A DNA stretch of 64,000 nt. It comes from Camarhynchus parvulus (taxonomy: Eukaryota; Chordata; Aves; Passeriformes; Thraupidae). Below are positions 57,501 to 64,000 of this stretch, piece after piece; position 1 is the first letter of the stretch; each line of letters starts with the position of its first letter. The translations under genes and the position numbers were made by a program. The stretch spans positions 8,432,001 through 8,496,000 of the forward strand of contig NC_044585.1 of assembly GCF_901933205.1 (NCBI RefSeq). Reading direction: 5' to 3'. The notes under the pieces were generated by a model, which was not told the DNA's origin, ran no database searches, and saw only the letters and a program-made list of their open reading frames with translations.

Positions 57501-60500
57501 TGAAATCCAATATGCCTCCTTATTAATTCTAGCCCAGACAGATTTCTACTAAACTGCTATTAAACACTCCAACACAGATGCTTGAATTTTTTAAACACTG
57601 CAACATGGATGTTTCAATGCATTCTGAATATTAACTTACCTGTGTTAAAAAGGCCATTGAATAGTCATTTCCCTGAGCAGCCACTTCTCTGATCAAGTCC
57701 TTTGTGCCATTTTTCAAAAGTTTCTCTTCCACAGAATTACCACTGACAAGCCTAAAAAAAGGAAAACACCATAGAAATCTGGAAATTCATTTACAAACCA
57801 GTTTTCAGAAACAAAAAGACAAACTGTCCTTAGAGAATACCACTAAATGTTTAAAATGTGGTAGTATGTGGGGTTTTTTTAGTTATGGTGCAGGCCCAGA
57901 AAAAAACAACGACCTTTAGAGTTTTCTTTTAATAATTTATGTAATTTAAAAAAAAAAAAGGAAAAAACAAAACAAAAATCAACAATGAAAAGGATCCCTT
58001 AATAAATTCCATGTAGACTAACAGACAGTACCCACGCAGGTATGATTCACTTATTACATTTGGTGTTAAATCCCCCCACTTTTTCATAGGATAGATACCC
58101 TGGCATTTTTTTTATTGAAAGCAAGTGGTTTTCAGCACTGTTTCCACTTTATTCCAGATCATCCAGGGCAGCACGCTCTGAACTAACCTCACATTAAAAC
58201 ATGTTAAAGAGCAGATGTTGACTGTCACCATCACCTGTATATATGGATATCTTTGCATCTCCCAATTCTGTCACACCACTCCTGAGCTTTTGCATCCATC
58301 ACTGGGTTCAGATCATTGTCATAGAACACAACAGTGTCTGCCTCAACAAGATTGACTCCTGTGGAACGGCTGTGAGAGGAGAGGATGGCGCAGAAAATGC
58401 GCTTGTCTCTGTTGAAAATCTTCATCAGCTCCTACATAAAGAGAATAAAAACAAGGATTAAATAAATCATACACCAAAATAAAATACCAAATCAAATTCA
58501 CTATAGCCTAATAAAACAAAGGGATAAAAACATGTCAAGTGTTTCAAACTGAATAGAAAATGAGGTAAATTTCTTTTCTCTGCTGTAGTGTATAAAAGCC
58601 TGGGCAGCACTTATTGCTGTACCAGTGGGCAGCTGGTAGGGAACACTTACCTGCCGTTGCTCCTGGTTGGCATATTCATCAATCCTCACAAAGGTGAGGA
58701 AATGGAAATTCAGGAACAGCTCCAGTATGTCCAGCATCAGAATCATCTGCGACAAAATCAGCACACGGCGCCCTTCAGATTTCAATTTCTGAAGCAACAC
58801 AGCAAGAGCTTCTAATTTTCCTATAATTCAAACAGAAAAACCAATAATGGTTTTATATAGAAATTCCATGCATGTGATAGAGGAAATGACTGAAATCTCG
58901 TCAGCAAATGTCCTTTACCTGAGTCATACTGCACCAGCCGGAGGTCAGGGAACTGCAGCAAGTGAGGAGTTGTCAGCTGCTGCAACTGATGCAAGTGTGG
59001 AGCTGCCTTCTGCCTCAGGCTGTGCTTCAGGAGTTTCAGTCTGTGACTGTATGAAGGGGGAGGATTTGCTACATAGAAACATGGGGGAGCAGCAACTGCA
59101 GCTGGCAACACGAAGAGAGCCCTGTGAAAAGCATCAAAACAAGGCAATATTGATTTAAAAAGCTACACACAAAATGATCATCAATAATCATAGACACAGC
59201 AATGAAAATCAGCCTTGGCTAAACCAGCTTCTGCCTGCATCTCTGGGCCTTAACTCTTGTTAGTTGTGTCCAAGTGGTACCTATTCAAGTAAATCCAAAA
59301 GCATAAGAATGTAAGCCTAAGTATGGTCAGCTGAACTTGGGCTTGAAATTAGGAAAGAGGCACTGAAAACATTTATAAAGATCAAAGGAAACAGGAAGTG
59401 ACTTATTTTTACTTCCATGCTGTACGTCATTTACGGCTAAATAAACCAGTCTAAACCAAATAAGCTCATCAACAGAAACAAGGTTTTAAGCCTTGCTGGG
59501 AAGTGTTTTAGAAACAACTAGATGTGTAGAGGCTTGTTAGGCAGTCACACATTACCTGTCAACAAGATCCTTTAGAGATTCCTGCTGCTGAACCAACCCC
59601 AGGATCATTTCCCTCAAGGGGTTACTTGGGCCTCCGCAGGCACTTGTGGAAAGGCAGCAGTTGACAAAGCCAGCCCACCTCCAGCTGTTGGCCTGACTGG
59701 AAGGCAGCTGGGAGGCCTTTGTGTCCCCAGCCAGGGAGCAAACTCTCAGCACATCCCGGCCGTACACCGGCGCCCGTGAGCAGCGGCGTTCGTTGCCCGA
59801 GAAGATCCTGTCCAGGCGCTCCTTCAAGAGCCGGTTCTTCTCCTCAAACGTCTCCTTTGCCAAGAGAAGGTGAATGAAAACCACATCTGCTGCTCATCAC
59901 AGTAATAATAAATGAGGGATTTGAGGTTCTTTAGAATCTATCTATTTGAGTTTCTTTAGAAACTGTCAGGATCACAGTATAGATCCTAGAGTAGAATTAC
60001 TACTTAGAGCAATTATTCAAGGTATAAATTTCAGATAAAATTTGAAGACTACAGCTGAATTCAGATCCTATTAAAGAGTCAATTCTACCTTAGTTTAGTA
60101 TCTTCTTGATTTTTAAAGGTATATTTTCATAGCTTTTGATATATTCTTGATGTTTCCGTGCACTTTGTAAGTTGCTTGAGTGTCTTATCCAAAAACTTAA
60201 GATTGCAAATCTATAAAAATTTGCCCAATTGCCATCGTGTTCAAAACATAAAAAACCCACGTTTTCTTTATTTATGCATTAATACATAATTAAAATCTAT
60301 TACAGTTACAAGAACCTGTCTATCACAGCACAAGAAAGCTGTCAGCTGCCTTTATACACCAGATTATCTTATCTATGGATTACAAATGCATCAGATCTGT
60401 CAACCTGAAACATGGACAGAAGTTGGGATATTTATTGACTCTATAATCATCAAAGTCCCTAATTAATTCCAGCTTTGCAAATTATAGCTTTCATCTACTA

Positions 60501-63500
60501 CACAGACTTACTATTGATTCTGAAAAGTGGTGTTTCCACGAGAAAATAAAAATTGAGTACCTGTGACTGTCCATGCAAAGGTGCTGGTTTTAACACTGCT
60601 CCCATGTCACCAGATGGCAAGTTAGTAACTGCAGCTCTCCCTGGAATACAAACTGAGGATAAACCTTGTGTTTATACATTTATTCGTCTGAAAATTGGTC
60701 TCTTTATTATTTTCAGTACGTAGACATTTCATAGCTGTAACACATCATTGCTGCAGACAAATTTTTAGTCTAAATGTCCATTGAGTATTGCAAATTTGTT
60801 ACACATCAGATCTCTGACAGATATTCACATGAACTGTTCTCACAAAAATCCAAGATAGATCAATGAAATTTTATTTTGCTTTGTACAAAGCAAAGTGCTG
60901 TGCTCCATTTGTACTTTATTCAAAATGTCATGTATAGTGCAATACACATTGACATTCAGAAAATGTTAATATGAACACAATAGAAAATAGAAAATGTTCT
61001 AATTCAGAAAAAGATTGTTTTAACTTATCTTGAGCAAATCATTAAGATTTTTCAGCAAACACATTTGAGTGTATCTACAAATTGGGGAAAACATATGATG
61101 GAATCTCAGTAGCACTATTGTGATTTCAACTATTAGCAGATGTTTACCCAGACAGTTAACTACACTGTAAGAGCATCACACCATTTTGAAGGAATGGGTT
61201 TTTATATCCCAAGAAAATTACAGCACATGGCCATTTCCAGGGAATGAACTCCTAGTGTTATATTCATCTTCATTAAATAATCTGCTGTTTTGTTGTAAAT
61301 GCATTAATTTCTCCATTATTTTTGTCAACTTCTTGGTTGTGTTTTTAAGCAAGGAACTGATCACATTTACAGCAAGGCACCAAATACTTAAGCAACATTT
61401 GCAGAGGGAAATGGAAAACTGTAGCTTGATCAGCTAGAAAAGTGAAAGAAATTAGATAAAAGCAAAATCAATGTGGAAAAATGGAGACAATCACTGGACA
61501 TTCTCTGCCAGTATAAAAAATTATGTCCCTTGATTTTTCCTTGCAAAAATTAACAAAGTATTTCAAACTGACTTCTTCCCAAAAAAAATCTGACCAAAGG
61601 CAAAATGGGTAAAAAACAAAAATCTATAATTAAGTTACACACTCCCCTAAGTTTGTAATAAAAATTTTCTTAAAACTCCAGCACATATGAAATACAAACT
61701 GCAAAGATTTGCCTCATTTATATGAATGTGTTTTTAACAATTGAATATTTAGACAGAGACATTTCTTCAGGCTGGAGAACCCACCTTGCTGTGTGACTGC
61801 AGTGGAAGCTGGGCCACCTGCCTGGTGCTGGTTTCCTAAAGCATTCAGGGCATTCTGCACTGTTCCTGCTTGGGAAACTGTCTGCATGACCACGGGGCCC
61901 TGAGGCCTCAGGTACTGCTGCCCAGGGGCTGACACAATCTGAAGGACACTTCCTGCAGTGGAGAATTTTAATACACATTAGGATAGAAAAGAATTCGTGT
62001 TCTCTAGCAAAATCTATTAAGTGTTGCAAGCTGATCATTACTGCTTCAAACTATGTTAAATATTACCACACACGTTCATTACACCAATCTGCCAAAAAGG
62101 AGGGAAACACCCAAGTATTCACAGCTGAAGAGGAGTTTCATGTCATAGGGGTATCATTCTAATCCAGGTATTTATATAAAATTTGGACAAAACCCAATCA
62201 AACAGAAAGTCTTCATTTAACATTTCCTCTATTTAGTTGGCCACAGAGAATGCAGATATGCCAGTGGCAATAGACACCACCAGCAAGGCAGATTTGAGAA
62301 CAAAATATAGTGTAGGTAGAGCATTCAGACAAGGGCAATAAATGGACCAAAATTCAGAAGCATGCCAATCTTGAAGTATTATTTACACAATTTCAAAATA
62401 AACCAAGAATGTTCTCAGTTTTTCTGCTTCTGCTCAGCAGGGAGTTTTTATCAAATAATGCCTCACCTTACTTTAGCTGCACTGCATGGGTGTGGAAACA
62501 AAGGAAATAACAACATTTTTCATATACAATACAGAAGAAGAAACTAACCATGCCTTTCATCTGATAGGCATTTATTTTTCAAACCAGAGCTACCTTGGCT
62601 CACAGAAAATAGGAAGAGCAGGACAATACCAGCACTGGGGATGGAAAAATCTCCAGCAACAAGGAACATGGTGCCCATATAAAAACATGAGCATTGTGAA
62701 CAGTGGAAAATTTCCTTTGTTGAAGTAAGTACCTTGTAGCTGCAGAGGCTGCCCTGCCGTGAGCTGGCGGAGCTGGCTGTGTGACAAGGTGAACTTGTTC
62801 CCTTGGAACTGCAGAGTCACTGGGGTCTCTGGCTGAGCAATCCTGCCTTGTGCTCCTGCTATAGAAGCCAGCTGGGCTATTTTTACTACCTCACCACCTG
62901 TTAAGGAGGGAAACAGGCATTAAAAAATCAAAACAGGAGGCAAGTTGTTCAATATTCACAATTCTACATTTTGGTTAGTAAACTGGTGCTGAAGCGCCTT
63001 CCATGCATAATTATACTTAGTGCATCAAAAGTGTCATATAAAAGTTAAGCAGGTATTGCTTTCTATATTTGTTGGACAAACTGGAAAGAAGCTGATTGTT
63101 TAAAGGGTAAGAACATCAACATTTTAGAAATTACCACTTTCATTAGCAAAAAAGTTAAGAGCTACCTGAAAACTCATGTGACACTTTGCAACAGAACAAG
63201 TATAGACATTAAAGTGATTTTCACTGCCTTTTCAAGAGCATGAAGGAAGGTTTAAGGAAGAAATTAAAATATTCCTATGGGTGGCACATTAAATACACAT
63301 CCAAAATTTGCTGATGAAACATGATTTATTTTAAGCAATCTGCATTTAGACAAACCAAAAAGCTTTGAAGTGGCAAGGACCAAGCTTTTTGTGATTTAAA
63401 TGCAGAAAGGTTAGAGGCATTTCAGCATTAAGTTTTATGATATTGAGAAAATACTGGTGTGAAAATTCAGCTTTTGTAAAGGCAGTGCATTACCCCAGAG

Positions 63501-64000
63501 ATAAAATTAATACATCAGTGCTCAGTACTCTCTACACATGCTAATAGGCAGTGCACATACAACCTTAAAGCAAAGCCTCATCACTTTTCTCTGCCTAACA
63601 GTGGCGACGCTCCTCTCCGCCAGAGAGGCCTTTAGCAGATGGATTAGTGTTTAACATGAAAGGAATAATTAGGAGAGAGCTAAAACATTTGGTCTGAAGG
63701 AAGTCTTGCCAGCAGAAGAAACATGCAGAAATAGGAGATTAAGTTGACACCGCTAATGTATGTCCACAGCAATTCTATTGTTTCTTATCCAATTTTCGAT
63801 TTTCCTTGGTCATAAGCAACGTACTGAGCAAGGCTAATCAGAAGAGTGAAAAAAAAACAACGATTCTGTACACATCTTAGGGTGCCTAGTAACTTAACCT
63901 CATTGTAGTACAAAGGTGGGAGAAACCTTGAAAGGGGAGGCCACTTACTAGGCAACCGTGCCTGGGCCTGAGAGGTCAGTACGAGCCTCTGAGGCAGCAC
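42316..64000 (-). CDS. EP400: E1A-binding protein p400 (EP400), 3' half, 32 coding exons; gene runs off the right edge
   Basis: EP400 is the large SWI2/SNF2-family ATPase of the nuclear TIP60/NuA4 acetyltransferase complex and is linked to H2A.Z and H3.3 deposition. I joined 32 exons by GT-AG sites and reading phase; they give 4,674 bp, exactly 1,557 codons plus TGA, with no internal stop. Fragment residues about 1-320 are the region before the second helicase lobe. Residues about 320-460 are the C-terminal helicase lobe, with RRVLILSQMILMLDILE, STGVNLVEADTVVFYDNDLN and the arginine-finger region EWCDRIGRCKDIHIYRL. Residues about 790-865 are the SANT/Myb-like domain (NPEWLISEDWALLQ, then YRSPKQCRNRYENVIIPREE). 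Residues 968-1557 are Gln/Ala/Pro/Val-rich and end in APTKPS. Human EP400 is about 3,159 residues, so roughly half is here. The HSA domain and first ATPase lobe lie beyond 64000. Identity is very secure; exact exon edges are inferred from consensus sites. Confidence 0.97.
44378..44455 (-). CDS. EP400: EP400 exon, residues 1442-1467
   Basis: This 78-bp exon (phase 0 both sides) encodes VAKLPQVVQQQATVANIQQM then VSVSQQ, close to the human sequence. The acceptor is ACTACAG and the donor GTAGGT. Confidence 0.93.
45160..45321 (-). CDS. EP400: EP400 exon with tandem donors, residues 1388-1441
   Basis: This 162-bp exon (phase 0 both sides) encodes INAQQVTVQTQQQTSQQQKV, TYATQPAIKTQFLTTPISQT and a QVQAQIQ end. 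Two in-frame donors lie 6 bp apart (CAG-GTACAG-GTAACA), so the exon may end at 45160 or at 45154. The first gives IQ-VAKLPQ as in human. Confidence 0.9.
45709..45839 (-). CDS. EP400: EP400 exon, residues 1344-1387
   Basis: This 131-bp exon encodes GQTVVAQPLHVQQLLKLKHH, QAAQQQKAIQPQVAQGQATV and QQK. It matches the VHMQQLLKLKQQAVQQQKAIQ region of human EP400. Phase 1 in, phase 0 out. Confidence 0.93.
46150..46345 (-). CDS. EP400: EP400 exon, residues 1279-1344
   Basis: This 196-bp exon encodes TRVPASQLQAQGQIQAQTPQ, AAQVALAKPPVVSVPAAVVS and VTVAGISVAIGQPQKAA. Phase 0 in, phase 1 out. Confidence 0.94.
46640..46846 (-). CDS. EP400: EP400 exon, Gln-rich, residues 1210-1278
   Basis: This 207-bp exon (phase 0 both sides) encodes EQLIKLQKQKLQLPQQQAAQ, a Gln-rich run, and LTAVTAPRPGAVLTGTTVTN with LQVARL. 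The final block is strongly conserved. Confidence 0.94.
47210..47373 (-). CDS. EP400: EP400 exon with short polyglutamine tract, residues 1155-1209
   Basis: This 164-bp exon encodes TPTVQLSGKTITPAHFQLLR, then only five Gln, AAQVQVPQIQAQAQAQSPAQ and IKTVGKLSQ. Human EP400 has a long polyglutamine run at this spot. Phase 1 in, phase 0 out. Confidence 0.94.
48012..48260 (+). mobile_element. LTR-like element in EP400 intron next to a splice donor
   Basis: Its 3' part (AGCCTTCTGATAAGATGGAG, TCAGACGCATCATTCTC) matches the corresponding end of the 53.7-54.1 kb element. It ends CTCTACA at 48260 and probably begins TGTTTACCC at 48012. It is about 250 bp and more diverged. The boundaries are estimates and no clean target duplication is seen. 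Confidence 0.6.
48271..48475 (-). CDS. EP400: EP400 exon, residues 1087-1155
   Basis: This 205-bp CpG-rich exon encodes TSGGTATAQVVHSQPRAAAA, ASTQGVRAVTSVTASAVVTT and NLTPVQTQTRSLVTQVTP. Its GTAATG donor (48265-48270) lies 4 bp from the edge of an LTR-like insertion. Phase 0 in, phase 1 out. Confidence 0.93.
49045..49154 (-). CDS. EP400: EP400 exon, residues 1050-1086
   Basis: This 110-bp exon encodes ATVSGNVIVNTVAGVPAATF, QPINKRLASPVIPGTLT. The NVIVNT-AGVPAATFQ-INKRLASPV core is a well-conserved island in the tail. Phase 1 in, phase 0 out. Confidence 0.95.
49245..49290 (-). CDS. EP400: EP400 micro-exon, residues 1035-1050
   Basis: This 46-bp exon encodes AGTIKTAVTGTSIQT and matches AGTIKTSVTGTSMPT of human EP400. 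Phase 0 in, phase 1 out. The donor is GTAAGG. Confidence 0.9.
50295..50495 (-). CDS. EP400: EP400 exon, Gln/Pro/Ala-rich tail begins, residues 968-1034
   Basis: This 201-bp exon (phase 0 both sides) encodes ALAEQQRAQQQTGPQPQQPQ, then a QA/QP-rich run and QTAVTTVANTAVL. The composition fits the disordered Gln/Pro tail of EP400; residue-level alignment to human is loose. Confidence 0.9.
51072..51150 (-). CDS. EP400: EP400 exon, residues 941-967
   Basis: This 79-bp exon encodes SGINYDKPLPPIQVASLRAE then RIAKEKK, nearly identical to mammals. It is the last strongly conserved block before the Gln-rich tail. Phase 2 in, phase 0 out. Confidence 0.95.
51273..51329 (-). CDS. EP400: EP400 small exon, residues 922-941
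   Basis: This 57-bp exon encodes LGMNPFQKNPKHASVLSE. It enters and leaves in phase 2 and bridges the flanking exons in frame. Confidence 0.93.
51842..51978 (-). CDS. EP400: EP400 exon, residues 877-922
   Basis: This 137-bp exon encodes TKNSRPLRTNQIYAQDEGAT, HTQLYTNHFEMMKMIAGKRS and PPIKPL. It is strongly conserved and ends in phase 2 before a GTAAGT donor. Confidence 0.95.
52982..53029 (-). CDS. EP400: EP400 48-bp exon, possible cassette, residues 861-876
   Basis: This short exon (phase 0 both sides) encodes LMYEANPKKKTKSIYK and is bounded by TTTTACAG and GTGTGC. Because it is symmetric it could be skipped without a frameshift, joining REEGK to TKNSRPLR. The human reference form I recall reads straight through without these 16 residues, so alternative splicing is likely but not shown here. 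Confidence 0.75.
53274..53447 (-). CDS. EP400: EP400 exon, core of SANT domain, residues 803-860
   Basis: This 174-bp exon (phase 0 both sides) encodes AVKQLLELPLNLAVVSPAHT, PNWDLVSDVVNSCSRVYRSP and KQCRNRYENVIIPREEGK. The NW and KQCRNRYE elements are the second and third helix signatures of a SANT/Myb-like fold. Confidence 0.97.
53668..54060 (+). mobile_element. Solo-LTR-like element in EP400 intron
   Basis: It runs from TGTCACCATCATATTTTCTG to GAAAATACCACA (TG...CA), about 393 bp. A CCAATCACAG box at about 53844 precedes an AATAAA at about 53985, which suggests plus-strand sense. It is the reverse-complement match of the element at 33962-34471. There are no coding remains. It lies between the two exons encoding the SANT domain and is antisense to EP400. 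Flanks ACAGGG and ATGGGG are not a clean target duplication. Confidence 0.75.
54365..54606 (-). CDS. EP400: EP400 exon, start of SANT domain, residues 722-802
   Basis: This 242-bp exon encodes AAGRKKKQRHGETVIPPRSL, FDRATPGMLKMRREGKEQKK and DNPEWLISEDWALLQ, the first helix of the SANT/Myb-like domain. The intron on its 3' side carries the LTR at 53.67-54.06 kb. Confidence 0.95.
55088..55241 (-). CDS. EP400: EP400 exon, residues 671-722
   Basis: This 154-bp exon encodes LWTPPTPPQDDNDIYIDSVM, CLMYDTTPIPESKLPPVYVR and a basic KERKRHKTDPS end that may act in nuclear import or DNA contact (inference). Phase 0 in, phase 1 out. Confidence 0.95.
55349..55393 (-). CDS. EP400: EP400 micro-exon, residues 656-670
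   Basis: This 45-bp exon (phase 0 both sides) encodes EYVYEGPDGQTEIMP and is bounded by CTAG and GTAAGT. It matches EYVYEDVDGQTEVMP of human EP400. Confidence 0.94.
55515..55646 (-). CDS. EP400: EP400 exon, charged helical region, residues 612-655
   Basis: This 132-bp exon encodes MELKTAKKAWEVQHMKELKE, REQKMLWEDEEELLTYTRED and AYNK. It is Glu/Lys-rich and probably helical. The internal ATG is not a start codon. The donor is GTAATT after AAC AAA. Confidence 0.92.
56208..56291 (-). CDS. EP400: EP400 exon, residues 584-611
   Basis: This 84-bp exon (phase 0 both sides) encodes LTPIEKYALNYLELFHGSVD then DNEPRLSE. The LTPIEKYALNYLELFH core is strongly conserved in EP400. Confidence 0.94.
56525..56683 (-). 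CDS. EP400: EP400 exon, acidic linker, residues 531-583
   Basis: This 159-bp exon (phase 0 both sides) encodes ALNSIEREDEESNDHIQGKG, then an acidic and serine-rich stretch and EEPSQLQELVAVVDQ. Its ends match mammals; the acidic middle is diverged. Confidence 0.9.
56991..57134 (-). CDS. EP400: EP400 exon, residues 483-530
   Basis: This symmetric 144-bp exon (phase 0 both sides) encodes QTIQELFEVHSPMEDSGFRV, KAEEFVVLSQEPS and KVARPFIE. It follows the helicase lobe and matches mammalian EP400 closely. Confidence 0.95.
57640..57751 (-). CDS. EP400: EP400 exon, end of helicase lobe, residues 445-482
   Basis: This 112-bp exon is too short to give a long open frame alone. It encodes LVSGNSVEEKLLKNGTKDLI then REVAAQGNDYSMAFLTQ, the conserved tail of the second ATPase lobe. 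It joins the exons on both sides in frame. The donor is GTAAGT. Confidence 0.95.
58235..58431 (-). CDS. EP400: EP400 exon, helicase motifs V-VI, residues 380-445
   Basis: This 197-bp exon encodes NRDKRIFCAILSSHSRSTGV, NLVEADTVVFYDNDLNPVMD and AKAQEWCDRIGRCKDIHIYR. It holds the arginine-bearing motif VI region needed for ATP hydrolysis in SNF2 enzymes; the EWCDRIGR variant is typical of EP400. Phase 0 in, phase 2 out. Confidence 0.97.
58651..58820 (-). CDS. EP400: EP400 exon, start of helicase C-terminal lobe, residues 323-379
   Basis: This 170-bp exon encodes KLEALAVLLQKLKSEGRRVL, ILSQMILMLDILELFLNFHF and VRIDEYANQEQRQ. These are the first core motifs of the second RecA-like lobe of SNF2 ATPases. 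Phase 1 in, phase 0 out, GTAAGT donor. Confidence 0.96.
58919..59121 (-). CDS. EP400: EP400 exon, fragment residues 255-323
   Basis: This 203-bp exon encodes ALFVLPAAVAAPPCFYVANP, YSHRLKLLKHSLRQKAAPHL and LLQFPDLRLVQYDSG. It leads directly into the C-terminal helicase lobe. The acceptor is TTTTCACAG and the donor GTAAAG. Phase 2 in, phase 1 out. Confidence 0.93.
59556..59854 (-). CDS. EP400: EP400 exon, fragment residues 156-255
   Basis: This 299-bp exon encodes EEKNRLLKERLDRIFSGNER, then RRCSRAPVYGRDVLRVCSL, a divergent stretch of about 40 residues, and ESLKDLVDR. The start and end match mammals well and the middle does not. Phase 0 in, phase 2 out. Confidence 0.92.
60561..60640 (-). CDS. 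EP400: EP400 exon, fragment residues 129-155
   Basis: This small 80-bp exon encodes GRAAVTNLPSGDMGAVLKPA then PLHGQSQ. It enters in phase 1 and leaves in phase 0. It lines up with the weakly conserved GRVAVNALAVGE region of human EP400. Without it the flanking exons would not join in frame. Confidence 0.85.
61785..61952 (-). CDS. EP400: EP400 exon, fragment residues 73-129
   Basis: The exon is 168 bp, phase 1 in and out. It encodes SVLQIVSAPGQQYLRPQGP, then VVMQTVSQAGTVQNALNALG. The first part is conserved with mammals; the second half is more divergent. The acceptor is CACTGCAG and the donor GTGGGT. Confidence 0.92.
62733..62897 (-). CDS. EP400: EP400 exon, fragment residues 18-73
   Basis: The exon is 165 bp, phase 1 in and phase 1 out. 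It encodes GEVVKIAQLASIAG, then ETPVTLQFQGNKFTLSHSQL and RQLTAGQPLQLQ, a segment nearly identical to mammalian EP400 between the two ATPase lobes. The acceptor is TTAACAG and the donor GTACTT. Confidence 0.93.
63545..63660 (-). ncRNA. Possible intronic snoRNA-like island in EP400 (weak)
   Basis: On the minus strand, a GC-rich block stands out in an AT-rich EP400 intron. It contains a hairpin CCTCTC-TGGCG-GAGAGG, an AGAGAA string fitting the H-box pattern ANANNA, and then an AGTG...CACT pairable stretch. Human EP400 is known to host an H/ACA snoRNA (SNORA49), so an orthologue is plausible. However, I see no clean ACA box at the expected 3' end and have not aligned it. Confidence 0.25.
63949..64000 (-). 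CDS. EP400: EP400 exon (partial at window edge), fragment residues 1-18
   Basis: This exon is cut by the window edge. It encodes LPQRLVLTSQAQARLP and ends after the first base of a codon, before a strong GTAAGT donor at 63943-63948. The frame is fixed by its perfect join to the next exon (PSGEVVKIAQ). Confidence 0.85.

Noticed and set aside
1..64000. CRISPR arrays, bacterial operons, insertion sequences, tRNA or rRNA genes
   Set aside because: None seen; the window is a vertebrate nuclear locus.

Overview
This window is vertebrate nuclear DNA, most likely from a songbird. The genes are long and intron-rich, with GT-AG splice sites, CpG-rich 5' ends and AATAAA poly(A) signals. No operon-like arrangement is present. 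The songbird call rests on LTR-like repeats at about 21.8, 34.0, 48.1 and 53.8 kb that resemble passerine endogenous-retrovirus LTRs as I remember them, and on protein matches that are close to human EP400 and NOC4L but diverged. Species and repeat family names cannot be fixed from the sequence alone.

Two protein-coding genes are recognised, both on the minus strand and in tandem. (1) EP400, the SWI2/SNF2-type ATPase of the TIP60/NuA4 complex, fills about 40.1-64.0 kb. Only its 3' half is present: 32 coding exons that join without a frameshift into 1,557 codons plus a stop. They cover the region before the C-terminal helicase lobe, that lobe, the SANT/Myb-like domain and the long Gln-rich C-terminus. 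The gene continues past the right edge. (2) NOC4L, a nucleolar ribosome-biogenesis factor of the CBF/Mak21 family, is complete at about 31.5-39.9 kb: 15 coding exons joining into 510 codons plus a stop. The EP400 poly(A) signal lies only about 180 bp upstream of the NOC4L start codon, so EP400 transcription ends inside the NOC4L CpG-island promoter.

The left half (1-31.5 kb) holds no gene I can recognise. It contains AT-rich microsatellites (12.5 kb, 19.5 kb, 20.5 kb), an LTR-like block with a strong inverted repeat (21.8-22.7 kb), a 20-bp minisatellite (26.8-27.1 kb), a small CpG-rich island with a CCCTTT array (27.2-27.6 kb), and otherwise ordinary intergenic DNA. The long reading frames there look like chance or repeat-driven frames.

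I found no new biological system. The points most worth checking are: a 43-bp tandem duplication that copies a NOC4L splice acceptor; an LTR whose edge lies 10 bp into an EP400 intron; the very short EP400 polyglutamine tract compared with human; the absence of DDX51 between EP400 and NOC4L; and a GC-rich, possibly structured island in an EP400 intron that could be a snoRNA.
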